This document shows, piece by piece, positions 23,844 through 35,561 of a stretch of DNA of 64,000 nucleotides. This DNA is from Polyodon spathula. Lineage: Eukaryota > Chordata > Actinopteri > Acipenseriformes > Polyodontidae. How positions within the stretch are numbered: position 1 is the stretch's first letter; every line of letters begins with the position of its first letter. A program made the position numbers and the translations under genes. Where the stretch lies: contig NC_054534.1 of assembly GCF_017654505.1 (NCBI RefSeq), forward strand, positions 19,035,693 to 19,099,692, given 5' to 3'. The notes beneath the pieces were generated by a model. That model was not told the DNA's origin, made no database searches, and saw only the letters and a program-made list of their open reading frames with translations.

Positions 23844-26800
23844 CTGCACAGGGGGGGCTGGAGAGGAAGGGTTACTTTTTCATACTTTAAAGACACAACA
23901 CCTTCAAAAAAAAAAGCAACATAAAAATAAACAAAGTAACTTGACCCGAGCAGGAAAAAAGAATGTAGAATTAAAACTATGATGCTTTGTAAAAGAGGAA
24001 GACCTCCACAGAATTCACTCTCAGCAAGGGCGATTCAGTATTCTGTTACTCTCCTTCCACCAAAACAGCCCAACACAACAGAAAAAAAGAACTTCCACTG
24101 CTCACGTAGTGACATCAAAAGCATTCCTAATTGGATGTTAGTTTTCCTGTTTGCTTTATTTATGATGTCCGAGTTAACCATTGTGGCTTTCCTTATTGCA
24201 GCCTTGTTCACACCTACAGGAAACTTTGCAGCTCTCCATACTGTTTCAAGGCATTGGCACTGACAGATTGTGTTCTCCACAGTCTGATGTTTCTGCTGCA
24301 CGTACTGTAGCATGAACCTGGACTTCAAATGAAGATAGATCACTTAAAAGTCTGGTTTTAAAAAAAATATTGTTTAATAATTTTTAAAATAAAATGCCAT
24401 TTGAAATATGACTCCAAACGCAGTTGGAACCTAACCATCAGTTTGTGCGTTTTCTGACTCTAACAAAAGTTGGTGTTATCCCTTACCTGGGATATACAAC
24501 AGAGCTGTATAAAAGATATAGATTACTAATACAACTACACTAATACACTTGAATCCATCTGTCCCTAAAATTATCAAGACTTCAATCTCTACTAAAACCG
24601 TAAGATTGCTTCTAGGACATTAAGCCATCTCCACAGAGACTAACGTAATGTTTTTATTGATTACTGTATTGTGGTCCAACCAAGACAGTTTCTGTAAATA
24701 AGTCTGATCTCTAGGTAGGCGGATTTGATTGTTTGAATGCCTAGCTTTTCATGAAATGCATGACAAACGCCTCCACTGTTAGAAATACAAGATCTTTGTT
24801 TACACCTTTATAGCAAAAAATAACCTAGGGCTGTAGGACTGGTAATCTCCAGTCACTTTGCTTTGGACTGGGCCCTACTGCATCAACTGGCCGATGCACT
24901 CCCAGAAAAAAAATACCAAACAAGCAAGAAACCATGTATAGAGACATGGAAAGTGAGTGTCAGTTAAAATATTATTAATAGACTTATAATGTGACCAGAC
25001 ACCATATTTAAAAGAAAGTGTCAGACCCTCTCTATAAAATTAAAAATAACACTTAATTTTAGAAGGGCACTACATACAAATATCCACACCCTGCTTTATG
25101 CGTTTCCCAGAGATAGAACAGCTTTATCTATTTTGTGCTTTCCATTCTGAACATAATTGTTAGTGTAGTGAAATGGCAAATGTTTACTAGAAAAAGTAGT
25201 TTCCTTAAAACAATATCACAGCCAGGTTCAGAGACCAATGTGCGCTCTAGTGGCTCCAGTATCTGAATGGATTATCAGAGGTAATTCTATATTATTCTTA
25301 TATAGCTTAACTCATCGTTTCACTACAATGGCAACATGGCAGACATCGGCTACATTTACAAAGAAAATAGAGGTAGCACACTTTGATGCCTTACTCTTAA
25401 TTACGTTATGATAATTAAGGCTAATATTTCTTATGGCATACATCATAAAAATGTACCACTGAACATGCCTTGCAGTAACAAAGGTGTTTGCAACAACTTT
25501 GCAATATATTATATAATATTACAGAAACCTTTAAATTTGACTTACCTAATTTTGGCCACCTGGGACTACAACAGCTCTAACTGGATTGTTCTACTGGTCA
25601 TCTCTGTTTTTTTTTTTTTTTAATATGTGCTTTGTTTTGTGGTTACTCAGCATTGTGACTATCAATAGTTACACTAACATTTACTTCGTACAAATGCGTC
25701 AGGTAAAACGCGTACAATTATTAAACTTAAAAAAAAAAAACAGATTAGCTAAGAGTTTACTGATTGAGCTAAACAAAGAGCTCAATGTGTTGTTGGGATT
25801 TCAGTCATTTATTGTATATTGCATTTGTACTATATATGTACATATAAAAAATGTAGAGTATAAACAAAGAAACCTGTTTTGAGACTATTCAGAAATTCTT
25901 AACAATGTACCATTGTGGGGAAGAACTGCTTTAGGGCACACAGCCTTTTGTTGGTTGGCCCTGTAATATTTGATCTGAAGTTGTGCAATAAGCATTTTTT
26001 AACACAAGACTCGCAGTGTGATTACAGGAGATCAAAAAGTGTATTTATAAATGAATATCAATCTGTCCCATGAATTTGATGCATTTTGACCCATGGAACG
26101 ACGTTCATCATACTAAGCTGGCACTGTGTGAAGTTCATTGTTTAGACACACTGTGTTGATTAATGATGCAGTTCTCTGATGGTTTAGATGGATCAATTGA
26201 GATTAATTTGGAAATTAAAATTTGATTGCAATGAACTTTCTTCTAATTAAATGGGCCTATATGAGCCAAATCGACAATACTGCTCCACAGTGAAGACAAG
26301 GTTTCTAAATCCAAGTGGGATAATTTAATACCTTATACTAAACAGCTCTAAATGATGTAAAAGTTCGCAACGTTACATTGTTGATGTGAACTCTTAAGTG
26401 TCAAATTGAGCTTTTAAAGTTTTTAGACAAATTTTGTCTAGTTTCTCACTTAGAAAATCTATGTGGGATATCAAAATCAAAACATTCATTCCTAATGCAA
26501 CAACGAAACTGTGGAAATACAGTGGCACTGTACAACCTACAAACAGATAAGTGAGATATTGGTTTTATTCACCACTGAAGATAAACCCATTCAATATTAT
26601 ATTCCCCTATAATTACACTTTGAAAGGATACTGTAGCTAAATCAATATTATATGAGTTACTGGACTACAGTACCTTATCCCTGTGTTTGATTTCTCCAGA
26701 TTCTGGGTCAAGGACCTTGTCACTGAGAAGTTCAGTGATCCCTGAACAAGGCATGTGAAGAAACTGCACAATCACTGTGGATAACTGTTGGTTCAGGGCT

Positions 26801-29800
26801 TCAAGCCGTTGACAATACAAATACGAGACAGTAAAACTATAGCATTAGGAACTGGAGTTATGAGTGGGCTATGCACCAAGAACCTTTTGTTTCCACCTCA
26901 ATGTTAAAATGTGATATATAAATACTTTTAGATTTTCTGTTTTATCACATAAAAAACGATACCCCGCCCCCTCAATACAAAAAAATTCCAAATGCAGTTG
27001 GGCAATGTCCCTCCTTCCTGACTTGTATCTCACATGATTTGTTTTGCATACTTTAAACCCACCCCAACTATTGATGGCAACAAATTCCGACATTTCTATT
27101 GGAGGATTATAACACACTTGCGAGATTTTAAATTACAAGATGTTCTTGCTCGCAAGATTTTAAGCTATATTACAGTACTATTAGGTAGAAAAAAATCAGA
27201 AAAATAGGCATGTGTCCATAAGGATTTCATTGTGGAAGACAGCAAAGAAAGTACAATTGAAGTGTGCAAGTACTGCCAAGCTACCATACATATTGTGACA
27301 GAAAAAATAAAGTAACCGAAAACAATAAAGTGAAAGCCCTGAAAAAAAAATCCAATTTGACTCGAAAATAGCTAAAAAAAAAAAAAAAAAAAGCATCGAA
27401 AAATGTAACGAATACAAACCTAACAGAAGACCTAAATATAAACACTGTTCAGAACAATAATAACACAATTAATAGAGGCTGTTAATACTTATGGGCACCA
27501 CTGTGAAAACTGATACTGCATAGCTAAATCTATAGAAACGGTTGTGGTGTTGCTTGAAAACATATTATAACTGAATCAAAAGCAATCTTCCTGTGTAAAA
27601 GTAAAAATATAAACCAAAATATTTCAACATTAATTTCTTGTCTCGTGATAATAACTACTCGATTTCTGATACTATGGGTAATACAAATGTTAGAAAGTTT
27701 CATCACAGTTGGGTCAGCAGATGTATTTGTAAAAGTCACCTCCACTGTATCTATGTGGCTGGGGATATGCATCCCTGAAGGCTGACCCTGAAATGATAAA
27801 ACATTGCAGTCAAATGATTAATGTGCCAGAAATTGCAAGAGACTTTCATCACTGATTTACTTGGCTTCTGCCATGTAAAACTATTCCGTAAAGTGTCTTA
27901 TTTCACATAGAAAATGGGATGTTCAAGAAGACTGTATCTATTGTCCTTCATCCCAGTAAAAGCCTAGAAACAGTAAATAATTTAGCATGAACCCATTTTT
28001 ATCTTAAGCCTACGGCTTCGAATTCAACCCATTTTAGAATGCACTGAACTTTCTTCACATGGACTGCCAATACATAGCTTATTCCATGACAAAAACAGTC
28101 AGCAGGTTGTTTTTAGTGTATACACTATATTTCACTTTCACTTGCTCCAAGCCCTCCCAAGTGTTTTGCTTCAGTTACATGACACTCTGCTGATAATGAA
28201 TAATTACTAGGTTATTAGTGACCATACTGCATATTCAGCACTAGCTTTCACAATAAATGACAAAGAAACCTTCATCCAATAACAAGGCTTGCGGGATTAT
28301 AGAATTTCTCTGTGAACGAATGCCATCAATAAAACATTTATCAACCTTGTGAAATAAATATCCAAGAGACCTAATCAGATACCCTTTCTCTAAGAAAGCA
28401 CATTCTGTGGATATATTTTGTGTGTTGAAACTGCCAACTCCATAACCTTTGTATAGAGAGAAGGGATTCTCTCCACATACCCACTCTTTCCAAGAAGCAT
28501 TTCAATTCTATATTTTATTCATCTGACCTCACCAACCCAGATCTGTTTACTTGAAAGGTAAGTCATGCCAAGGATAAATTTAAGTAGACGTCAAATGAAA
28601 AGCCCCCAAAAATATATTGGTTTTGCTCAATTTGAGACCAATACCCCTGCAGACTAGTAAAGAGTAAATGATGCTTGTCCCACTGGGAATATCCCTGTCC
28701 GGAAAACATTTCCCATGCATTATACTGTAGCCTGGATTGTAACACATTTTAATTTAACACACTGACTGCCAGACGTTGATTACAGAGGGCATGCTTTACA
28801 ATTGGTTATGAACAAAATACTAGACATTGGTACACTGGCAGCAGTACAGGGGTCAATAGCAATTTTTGACAAAGTAGAACCTAGAATCATATGCGATCCT
28901 GCAAGATATGATGCAAGAAGGACCTCTTATGCGTCATTTACACATTCATGCACATTTTATTATGACTCTAAACCAGTAAATTCAACTCTTAGCAGGGCAG
29001 AATGGATTCCGTTGCAGACTTTTTTGTTTGTTTTAAATCAATAAAATATATTCAATAAAAGAAAACAAAAATGACTATACTGTTAATTTTTTTTTTTTTT
29101 TTAATATTATTTATTTATCTTATGTTATTTACTGTCAACCTCCATAGCTAGTTTGTGTTTCTGTGTCCACTTTTGTTGTTGTTGTGTTAAACACTATTTC
29201 TGTCTTGGGTTAGCACACACTTATGGTGCAAAAAAAGAAAAACAAAAAATAACTGTTTTTGGAATAATGTTTTGTAAATTGCTAATTAGTGTATTATATG
29301 CTTTGTTTTGCAATAATTTTCACAGATTCTTTCTAGAGTATACCTAACATTGATCATTTATAATGCCATGATGTTAATAAAGCAACTACAATGTAGTATA
29401 ACACCTCCCACTGAGATGCAACGTTTTTACATATCCGATGGACCCCTGGAACCAATTAAATGAGATGACAGGTTCCACTGTATTCACACACACCATGAGA
29501 GGAACAGAGTTCAGGTTATCCACCAGTCTGTGAGCTGATTGCAATGCCAAACTCAGATCAGATACTTTGTAATAACTGTAAGGTGACCTTGACATTTTAC
29601 TGGTATTATCAAGTCTTTATTTTTCATCAGAACTGATTTTGCAATTTCTTATTACTATTAAATGACACTTATCAGCATTAAAGCTGTAGTCATTTTATCA
29701 TGATTGCGACACAAATGTAGGCTTTCAAATTGCTGCATCTAGTAATAGCTCTTGTGAAATCCTGATTTAATGTTATTTCATGCTAATCCTCATGCATAAA

Positions 29801-30991
29801 CTGTACAGCTAAGGACACACCTGTACTAAATATGTTTTAGTACAATAGTTCTTCTGAATACCATTCAGGGGCAAGTTGAAAAAAACAAATCTCATACAGA
29901 AATAAATATTTTCTGTGAAATTGAAAAGTAAACATACATGAAAAATGTGCCGTCATAAATTGCACCATTTACGAATGATAAATATCCAATCCTTGGATCC
30001 AGTCTCTCCAACGTGGTCCCAGGTTTAGAAATCAAATACTCACTATAGGCACACTTCACGCATCGGCTTACACAAAGGAGAAAGCTTTCAGATAGTGGAA
30101 GCAAACCTGGTGCCACAGAACTGATCTGCCCATTTCAAAGAGGAACAGTAGGGGTCTCTAGAATAGGGAGAATGTTTTGCTAACCCTTGTGAGATGGAGG
30201 TCACCATTGCATTTTTAGAAATTCCAATGTATTAAAAGTAAATACTGTAATTTAAGAATTACTATATTACAAAATTAAAAGAAGGACTGAAAAGTGTGGG
30301 GACATTGCTGGCAGGAATTATTCTAACCAATGTACTGTATTGAAGCAGCTTTTTCCTAAGAGTCAGCCAAATTCAAATCATTTTTTTAATTTTATTTTTA
30401 AAACACATAAAATTAGAACAAATACACAGTAAATAATTAATATTCCAAAATCAATGGGGTAAGACAATTACAAACCTGGTGTGCAAAGCACACTAAGAAA
30501 TGCACATGTTTGTGAAATTAAATTAAAATGTACCTGGAAAGGTAAATAAATGTATTTACTACATTTAAACTGTATTATTTTAAAGTAGTTTCACGAACAC
30601 CAAATCTGAAATACCTGATGCAACAAATGTTAGTGCAGGATTATTGCTAATCAGGGTATGTGAAACCAGCTGTTAATGTTACATGATACACAACTCAGGG
30701 CTACAGAGTGTGCATTGCAGAGTTTTATTAATACTACACTGATGTTTTATTAATACTAAGACTGTACTGATTAAATCAAGTGGTCTCTCCGAATAAAAAC
30801 AGATTCTGTATTAAAACTCCCTCAGGGAGACACAATTTATAAGCCTTGAAGTATGTAATAGGGGAGTTTCCAAGCAGAAAAAGCTGTCTAGCTATTAGAC
30901 TTATAAAAACAATATTGTCCACCCATTTTTTAAGATTCTGGCAACAACTGGAAGGAAGGGAGGGACACCATATCAAGTGAACAATAACAGC
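23841..30991. other. Gene-free stretch with a few unassigned minus-strand open segments
   Basis: No transposon with clear ends and no recognised exon was found in these 7 kb. Four minus-strand open segments look less like noise than their surroundings but match nothing known to me. One at 24035-24343 contains KHQTVENTICQCQCLETVW. One at 26668-26820 contains SGITELLSDKVLDPESGEI and ends at a weak donor. One near 27530-27780 has a reasonable acceptor (TTATCATTTCAG). One at 29892-30116 contains TTLERLDPRIGYLSF. None has an upstream methionine context plus two good splice sites, so none is called. Confidence 0.45.
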
Positions 30992-31231
30992 ACGATTTTC
31001 AGAAGGGGCACAGGGAAAAACAGGTTGCACAACACTTTTGCAACACCAGAAAGGTGTCAAACTATGTTTTCAAAAGTCATAAAAGTCAATGGAGCAATGG
31101 AATGTTAAGTTTGTTAAGCAATTTAAATTGCTAATTGGTTCTATTTTGCAAATACAGTCACTAATTAAGACACGACCCCTCCATTGTCGTATTTAAAGTG
31201 CAACCTCTGTCAAAGTTAGTTGTTTTCAACA

Positions 31232-32112
31232 ATGGAGGATATAGCAGAATTACTGAGTCTCAGAGTGCAGCAAGAGAGAAGGGAGAAGACAACCTTACCC
31301 TCATCCCCAGGATAGTAAGACGGCGACTAACATTTTTAGATCTAACTCGTATGCAGGTTCTGTGTAGATACAGACTAGATACTGGAACAATAACAGAGTG
31401 TGACATGTCGAACGGCGAGTTAGAATTGACAACAGCCAGAAGTCATACAATACCAGTAAGCTGATTACAGCAGCTCTACATTTCTATGGGACAGGAGCAA
31501 TCCAGACAACAGTTGGTGATAGATCGGGCATGAGTCAATAGTCAATGTCAAAGACACTGACCAATGTCATAAATGCACTATATCATACAGCAACAGAGTA
31601 TATCAAATTTCCAAAAGGTGAGACAAAACAACATAATGCCAAAGATGCTTTATATCAATTGGCAGGTATCCCTAATGTATTAGGTGCCATAGATTGCACA
31701 CATGTTGCATTATGCCCAGATTCTATAATGAACCTGCATTCTGAAACAGAAAGCACTAAATGTGATGCTCATTGTATTATCACTGATATAGTTGTCAAGT
31801 ACCCTAATGGATGCCACGATTCATTCATTCTACAGAACAGTGGTTTATTTAGAAAATGTGAACAGGGGGTACTAAGAGGAGGCTGGCTTTTAGGTAAGTT
31901 GTGTTTGTCAGGGTGTCCTCTGAATAACATATTGCACTTGAAGTTGTTTTAATATCTTACTAAAAGTATACTTGCAGGTGACAGTGCATACCCACTAAAA
32001 CCATGGCTGATGACCCCAATTTTAAATACAGACACAGAACCAGAAACAAAATACTACAGTGCTCACATTTCTATTATGTTGCTCCAAAGCAATGCTGTGT
32101 GGTTAACGCAGT
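31232..32112 (+). pseudogene. HARBI1-like Harbinger transposase pseudogene with an 84-bp intron
   Basis: The likely start is the ATG at 31232 (MEDIAELLSLRVQQERREKT), 30 bp downstream of a TATTTAAAG promoter-like motif. The frame then ends at a TAG (31310-31312) and homology continues one frame over: RRRLTFLDLTRMQVLCRYRL, ending at a TGA after TARSHTIPVS. It resumes in a third frame with AALHFYGTGAIQTTVGDRSG, an in-frame TAG at 31536-31538, then SKTLTNVINALYHTATEYIK, the catalytic-region motif GAIDCTHVA, the CHDSFIL motif and GGWLLG. A GTAAGT donor (31894) and TTGCAG acceptor (ending 31977) remove 84 bp and restore DSAYPLKPWLMTPIL at 31978. Soon after, homology fades before the final catalytic glutamate region. 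Family: DDE nucleases of PIF/Harbinger elements. It is truncated and carries at least two frameshifts and one stop. Confidence 0.85.
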
Positions 32113-32269
32113 AAAAACTATAAACATGTTTTAACATTTACAATAAAAAAGTTTGCTTTCTTTCGTAAAAAGTTCCAGTGTCCATGGTATTACTTTTGCC
32201 TGTGAATATAACCGATGTAACTTACTGAAAACATTACTGTGTTTTACATTGGTTTTAACACACACATAC

Positions 32270-32700
32270 ACAATTGAACTATTCACCTGTGTTAGGCAAC
32301 TCGTCTCTCAACCCCTCGGATTCCATTAGATCAGCCCCATCGTGTATGCCCGATACAGTGACTGCGTTGATCAGGGGATGAATTTTCACCTCCAAAGCTA
32401 TAAAAAGTGTGCTGTTCCCCATACAACATCAATTATATGTAGCTATTTTTTTCTTACTTCGCTGTTTTAAGTCCCAGTATCTTTTTTGGAACTCCTATTT
32501 CAAAATGTTATATCCTTTTGGTTATTTCAGTCCATATTTTCAGTTTAGCAGACTTGTTGCCAAAAAGAATAAATTGGTGTCCAACACTTTGTCAAGCAAA
32601 AGCTCAACTTGGGTGGCTAGGAATTTGTTTTCCTTTCTTTTGGATTCATTCTTTTCTTTTCATTTGCGACTCCCTGTGCGCTTCCCCGGTGGTAGGCAGT
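32270..32700 (-). pseudogene. Harbinger Myb/SANT-like accessory protein pseudogene
   Basis: On the minus strand, short blocks in different frames line up into one Myb-like protein. VELLLDKVLDTN comes first (about 32590), then in another frame SAKLKIWTEITKRI, then YWDLKQRSKKKIATYN (about 32440-32480), and further on LINAVTVSGIHDGADLM (about 32320-32370). The tryptophan and basic pattern (W-T-E-I, Y-W-D-L-K-x-R) is that of the trihelix/Myb-SANT DNA-binding proteins that Harbinger elements encode and that help the transposase enter the nucleus and bind the inverted ends. At least three frameshifts or stops separate the blocks. It converges on the transposase gene, matching the known two-gene layout. 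Confidence 0.65.
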
Positions 32701-32934
32701 GGAATGGAAGTCTATTTATTTGTGACTAATTGGCTTGCTAAGGCACCTGAAATCAATTGCTGTTTCAAATACAGGGGTCGTAAAAACTACTCGCAAAGGG
32801 CTTTGCGAGCCCATTGCTCCTTTTGAAAACAGAGGCATATAATTAGTGAGCAAAAAAAGTCATAGTAAAAATACACTGCGACCCCTATGTTTGTTCTAAA
32901 TGTGCCCTTCTGAAAATCAGGCTGCACGCGTCTT

Positions 32935-33075
32935 AGGAACATAAGAAAATGTATGAACGAGAGAAGACCTTTCAGCCCATCGTTGCTCATCCATTTGCTG
33001 GTTGATCTCAAAACTTTGTCAAGACGTGTCTTAAAGTATCCCAATTATTCTGGTAACCTTTCTAAAAAAAGGTTT
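32935..33075 (+). repeat. Interspersed repeat fragment (AGGAACATAAGAAAATGTATGAACG...)
   Basis: The segment reads TTAGGAACATAAGAAAATG, then a GAGA-rich block, TTTCAGCCCATCGTTGCTC, and further text that resembles a dispersed repeat common in non-teleost ray-finned fish genomes. I recall the consensus only loosely and cannot name the family; it could be a SINE or the 3' end of a LINE. It sits immediately outside the right end of the Harbinger element. Confidence 0.45.
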
Positions 33076-34173
33076 CTTCCGTAAAAAGTTGGCTTGGTAA
33101 CCTATGGCTTGGTAACCTATTCCAATACAAACTAAAACACTAGTAACAAACATTGTATTCATGGCGGTATTAATAACACTTGATTTTTGGTTTTTTTTTA
33201 TAACAATTAACCATTCAAAATACATTCATTTAAAGATTTTCAACAATACAACTTGTGTGCTCAGTAATATATCATTATGTATTTCAAAAACGTACTCTCC
33301 AAACACAAACACATTTTACAGCCTGCCCTTTTTTAAAAAAGACTTTCCGGTAATTTTTTTTTTTTTTTTAGAAATACAAAAATTAAGTTAAAACAACAAG
33401 AGTTATAATAGCAACACTTATTACAAAAGTGAACAGTGAGACAGGAAACATATTATCAAACTACAGAAAATGTGTGTCAGGTGCATCAAGCACAAGGGTT
33501 GTACTGGTAAGTTGATTCAAATGATAGATAATCATTTCAGGACAAGAATTGTTTTTATGCCAAGCTCCAAAATATTTTCCTGTATCAAGTTCTAATGCTG
33601 ATTGGGTCTTTTTTTCCATTGAACATTTGGCAGTGAGTGGTAGGACTGCATTTACTGTATGTTTCATTACTTAGTTATTAGTTTGTTTTTCTGCAGTGGT
33701 GCTCAGTGCATCGTTCATTCTCTCTCAGGAGAACATTCTGGTTCCGACTGCTTCAATTAAAACAGATAGCAGTTAATGAGAAGTTCAAACTACCACAGCA
33801 TGTTGCTCTCATGCACCCTAAGACAGCGGGGGAGCGCAGCAACACAGCAGAGACTAAATCAACCTGTGCCATTGTATTTCATTCTGAAAAGCAGGGCCCG
33901 TGAGTTTGCATCCATTACATTTAGGCGCTAAACTCATTAATTATGTTGCAGCTGTGTTAACAATAACACACTTTTCTCACTGACAGAATTAATGCTCTTC
34001 AAGGATGTAAACAGCATAACAAGCACCAGACAAACATACAAGTATAAGAACAGCACAAGAAGACAGCTGCATTAGAATTTGCAAGTTACACATTTCTAAC
34101 CCTTCCACCCAATACATCATGAAACACGGCAAAGAGTTTGTTACACGGCAACTTCATTACCTCAAAACAGGAA
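33076..34173. other. Intergenic or intronic stretch, nothing recognised
   Basis: Apart from T-runs near 33350-33370 no gene or bounded repeat was seen. A 19-bp phrase (GGCTTGGTAACCTATTCCAA-like) is locally duplicated around 33090-33122. Confidence 0.5.
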
Positions 34174-34679
34174 TGTGGCAGTGTGCCCCGCCCATGTGTG
34201 GATTTTGTGTTATGTGTTGTGTCTAGATATTGGTGGACAGGGATTGCACATTCACTTCACGTGCATTTAGAGTATTTAATAGTATGTGAACACTGGGATT
34301 GCACAAATTAGTTCACGTGTTGGGATTCAAGTGAATTGTAATTGAATCTCGGCACAACAGTGTATACAGACGAACGTTTCACTCACTCAGGGTTGTGTGT
34401 TCGAGAGTGAAGAACAGGAGAGAAAGAGAAGGAGAAAAGAATTAAAAAGTGTGCACCTTGTGCTTGAAGCACCAGCATGGTACTTGTCTAGTGTTCATCC
34501 ACTGTCTGTTTTGTTGTCTATTTATTTCGGCCTTAGGTGCCGTGTGCACCTTTTATTTTTGTTTGTTTAATAAATGCACTGAGCTGCGCAGCGTCACAGT
34601 TTCACCTGCTAGTATACTGCCTGTCTGTTATAGTGTTTCTTTCTGGCCTGATGTCACCCCTACAGCCAACCTGTTCACA
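34174..34679 (+). mobile_element. LTR-like block with polyadenylation signal (probable solo LTR)
   Basis: The block begins TGTGGCAGTGTGCCCCGCCC and ends near CCTGTTCACA, so TG and CA termini are possible. An AATAAA signal lies at about 34569 followed by a GC-richer tail, the arrangement of the R/U5 part of an LTR. No internal coding region or partner LTR is adjacent. No 5-bp duplication was found at these borders, so the ends are provisional. Confidence 0.45.
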
Positions 34680-35561
34680 GTGAATTATTTTGTTTCTCAG
34701 TGAAGTAAGTGGGTCCTGAGGGACCAGTCTGTGGTGGCCCCTCCCCTGCAGGTTCAAAATTGAGAATTCACTTCTCATTTGGGGTCAGGCTCTTTACTCT
34801 TGTTCTTGTTTCTATAGGTTTCTGGAGGGCACATATCCTGAATTTATATTCGGTGCAAATTCTTCTTAGTAGCTGTTAATGGTGATGAGCTGAATCCCTG
34901 CATGCAATTTCTTACCTGAGCTAACTCGACTGTTACTCTTACCAGTGTTGTCCCTGTCCTTAGGGTCTGAATTGCATGAGCTGAACAGCATTTTAAAATA
35001 ACTCCCTGCCCTGTACCCACCCTGACATGAAGTAAACACTGCATCTTAGGTTGCTTTTGGCACAGTCTTTCCTGTTGACTCTCTTGATTTATTTAAGGTT
35101 TACTCATAGTTCAACATTTTGGAAGCCTGTACAGTAAGTTTGCAGAATAGCAACACTAACAATTACTTCTGGGCTTTTTAGGACCTACTAACACTCAACC
35201 TGCGTTTTCAGATTAACACAATATGTTTCAAAGTGATCAATTCGCACCAGGAGCAGGCTAATGAGACCCTGCATTATGCAACGTATTGGGAGATACAAGC
35301 AATCACTGTTTTGAAGGAAAATGTTTAATAAAACTGAACCAGAATAGTCATGTAAAATATGACTTTGGCAGCATGTATCTTGTGTGAATACTATGACAAC
35401 AATCCACGTATTTAAGAAATTTAGAAAATCATATATATTGCATGCAGACATTTCAAGTCTCTTTCACATGTCTCCACTCTCCCATACACAGGTTGTCCTA
35501 TGCATTTAAAATAAATAATACAGAAAGAAATTGTGTAATAGATTCAGTTGTCACTGCAGAA
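34680..35561. other. Stretch without recognised genes
   Basis: No exon or repeat boundary recognised. The right edge is the hAT target duplication CTGCAGAA at 35554-35561. Confidence 0.5.

Larger units (their letters stand above)
30992..32920 (+). mobile_element. Decayed PIF/Harbinger transposon with two convergent genes
   Basis: The element is framed by diverged inverted ends. GATTTTCAGAAGGGGCAC at about 30994 pairs with the inverse of GTGCCCTTCTGAAAATC at 32902-32918. Further inward GTTTTCAAAAG (31065) pairs with CTTTTGAAAAC (32819), and ACGACCCCT (31174) with AGGGGTCGT (around 32772-32780), so the arms span about 200 bp. Inside, a HARBI1-type transposase gene runs on the plus strand and a Myb/SANT-like gene on the minus strand, the two-gene architecture of autonomous Harbinger elements. 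Both are broken. No clean 3-bp target duplication was confirmed, and the outer limits may be off by several bases. Confidence 0.8.

Noticed and set aside
23758..23982. Plus-strand frames with SLSLSL runs
   Set aside because: Produced by the (CT)n microsatellite; flanks show no homology.
26668..26820. Minus-strand open segment that might be another MCC exon
   Set aside because: Its sequence (for example SGITELLSDKVLDPESGEI) does not match the MCC N-terminus as I know it, the donor GTACTG is weak and no pyrimidine-rich acceptor precedes it.
31545..31952. 135-codon open frame taken alone as a gene
   Set aside because: It is the central piece of a Harbinger transposase pseudogene and reads into the 84-bp intron at its end.
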